Below are positions 42,468 through 43,802 of a DNA stretch of 43,802 nucleotides, in pieces. Location of the stretch: assembly GCA_947426305.1 (NCBI GenBank), contig CANEDP010000010.1:1-43802 (forward strand). The letters run 5' to 3'. The notes under the pieces are model-generated. The model had not been told where the DNA came from. It saw only the letters and a program-made list of their open reading frames with translations, and did not search any database. Within the stretch, counting starts at the first letter, position 1, and each line of letters begins with the position of its first letter. Made by a program: the position numbers and the translations under genes. This DNA comes from an uncultured Clostridia bacterium (GTDB taxonomy: Bacteria > Bacillota > Clostridia > TANB77 > CAG-508).

Positions 42468-43802
42468 TTATAAAGTAAGTTTCCAAATATCATCAGAATA
42501 CACACACTTTATAGTTTTCGGCAAATAAACACAAGGTCGAACCCCTATATCCCAATTTACCATACCATCATAGCCCAAGTCACCTGCTGTCAGACCTGCA
42601 ACCATCATATAAGGATATTTTATAGCTCCACCATTTAATTGAGCATTAAAACCTCGCAAATAATACTTGTAACATTTGTTTAAGGCATTCTTATGTTGAC
42701 CATATAATGATGAGTTTATACCGTGTTAACATCGCAGATGTAGTAGTAGGATTTTCCGTTTTTCCTACATAATAGCCATTCTCATCAGATGCTAAATAAA
42801 TTGATGCACCACTTTCATTCGCACTAGCAACATACGTCTCTACATCAACAGCGCCTTTTACATAACAGCCATGATTCACATATTCTAATGGTATTAATTT
42901 ATTCCATGCATTAACATCGTTTAATCGTTCTAGCATCTCCTCTCTTCTTCCAAAACCAGTTTTCCAACAGTATGGGTAACTAGAGTTTCCACCGCTTATT
43001 CCTGTCTCTATTATACTTTCATACGAATATGGTAAGCAGTCTGCCAATATTAAATAAATTCCTCCCTCTTTATCTTTATAAAAAATTCTCCAATCCGTCT
43101 TTGGTAATGTTCCATCTTTCAAAGCAATTTCATCATTCACAATCAAATTCGTCCCTAAATCAACATAATCTCCATAATTTGTTGCTGAAACAACTTCAGA
43201 CATTATTATTTTGTTATCTTCTTCCCATTGTGCAAACAATATCACTGTTACTCCATTCGTACTACTCAAATTTGTTATAGTTTCTTCATCCGCATACCCT
43301 TGTCCTGTTCCATCTATCTTCGTATTCCAACCTTTAAAGTTAAACCCATCTTTCGTAAATGCATTCGGTTTTAACGCTTTGGATTCTCCATAATTATATG
43401 AACTGCTCTCCATACTTCCCGCTGTAGCTCCATTTCCATCATACGCTACCGTATAACTTAATGTTACTATATTAGAAATCGTTTCTCTTTGCGTTCCATC
43501 AAAAAAGCAAACTTCAAATTTTGTCCCTGCTGGAATAGTTATACTTCCTCCGTTTTCAATATCTTTCCATTCTCCTGTATCTCCAACTTTATATTGCAAG
43601 GTTGAACCTTTTTTCTTTCCTGTTATCGTTACTGTACCATTAGTTCCATTCCAAATTGGCTCACTAATTGACAATGGAATATCTTTTTCTTCATCAGAGC
43701 CTTCTCCTGAATCGCCTGTTCCACCACCTGAAATTTCAATGTCTTTATCCCACGTAATCACACCTGTTTGTGAAATTTTTCCTGTAATTTTTAATTTTGT
43801 TC
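42468..43802 (-). CDS. Surface protein with InlB-type repeat, partial, read through a CGG +1 shift
   Basis: The 5' part lies beyond the window: the frame is open to base 43802. Domains in order: an Ig-like stretch, a Listeria-Bacteroides/InlB B-repeat (VAYDGNGATAGSMESSSYNYG through FNFKGWNTKIDGTGQGY to FAQWEE), then a C-terminal domain of surface proteins (TDWRIFYKDKEGGIYLILAD). Plain translation breaks at CGG 42723-42721 and stops soon after. Skipping C gives AMLTGINSSLYGQHKNALNK and continues into RGFNAQLNGG and WDIGVRPCVYLP, the natural domain end. No LPxTG motif is present. Confidence 0.8.
42721..42723 (-). other. CGG +1 recoding site 9 (surface protein)
   Basis: Context TTA ACA CGG T. 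Skipping C gives ACA GGT ATA AAC TCA and restores the C-terminal ~85 residues. Confidence 0.8.

Noticed and set aside
1..43802. CRISPR array, rRNA operon, complete prophage or complete IS element
   Set aside because: No regularly spaced repeats, no rRNA-like sequence and no transposase, integrase, terminase or capsid-like frames were seen.

Overview
The window comes from a low-GC Gram-positive bacterium, most likely an uncultured, small-genome member of Clostridia (Bacillota). The signs are strong AGGAGG ribosome binding sites, TTGACA/TATAAT promoters, the IreB-RuvX-DUF1292 gene order, a sortase, GH25 and GH73 cell-wall hydrolases and an MgtE magnesium channel. Nearly all genes lie on the minus strand. 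The plus-strand genes (about 11.0-11.5 kb, 23.1-23.9 kb and 28.2-28.5 kb) look acquired.

Main result: seven minus-strand genes are split in conventional translation, with nine breaks in total. Every break is a single +1 shift at an in-frame CGG codon. They are in a ZIP transporter (3291), MFS-A (11928), MFS-C (14442 and 14294), ABC2 (18482), a DUF2207 protein (25131 and 25115), a response regulator (33139) and a surface protein (42723). Dropping the C of CGG and resuming at GGA or GGT restores the full-length family protein each time. A by-eye scan of the other minus-strand genes found no further in-frame CGG, although CGG is common in the other two phases. This points to a recoded or vacant CGG codon read as a +1 frameshift (equivalently a CGGN four-base codon giving glycine), not to mutation or sequencing error. 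The recoding also removes an apparent 939-residue DUF2207-ROK fusion.

Layout: 0-9.7 kb holds housekeeping and envelope genes (glucoamylase-like protein, GltD-like flavoprotein, ZIP, GH25 lysozyme, nuclease, enolase, CorC-like protein, PurM). 9.7-10.2 kb is a probable type I toxin-antitoxin locus. 10.2-11.6 kb has AlkD and a divergent operon of small membrane peptides. 11.5-18.7 kb is a tightly coupled operon of two ABC exporter half-transporters and three MFS proteins. 18.8-24 kb has a P-loop kinase, a patatin and an AT-rich probable island (IS-end-like sequence, P-loop protein, KilA-N protein) next to tRNA-Leu. 24-29.3 kb has a ROK kinase, DUF2207 protein, ATP-grasp ligase, an acquired small gene and a sortase. 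29.3-36.3 kb has a short AlaRS, a coiled-coil protein, a two-component system, MgtE, DUF1292, RuvX and IreB. 36.3-43.8 kb has a GAF/degenerate-GGDEF protein, a large AT-hook/MinD-like protein, a pilin-like membrane protein, a G5-SH3-GH73 hydrolase and the 3' part of a repeat-containing surface protein.
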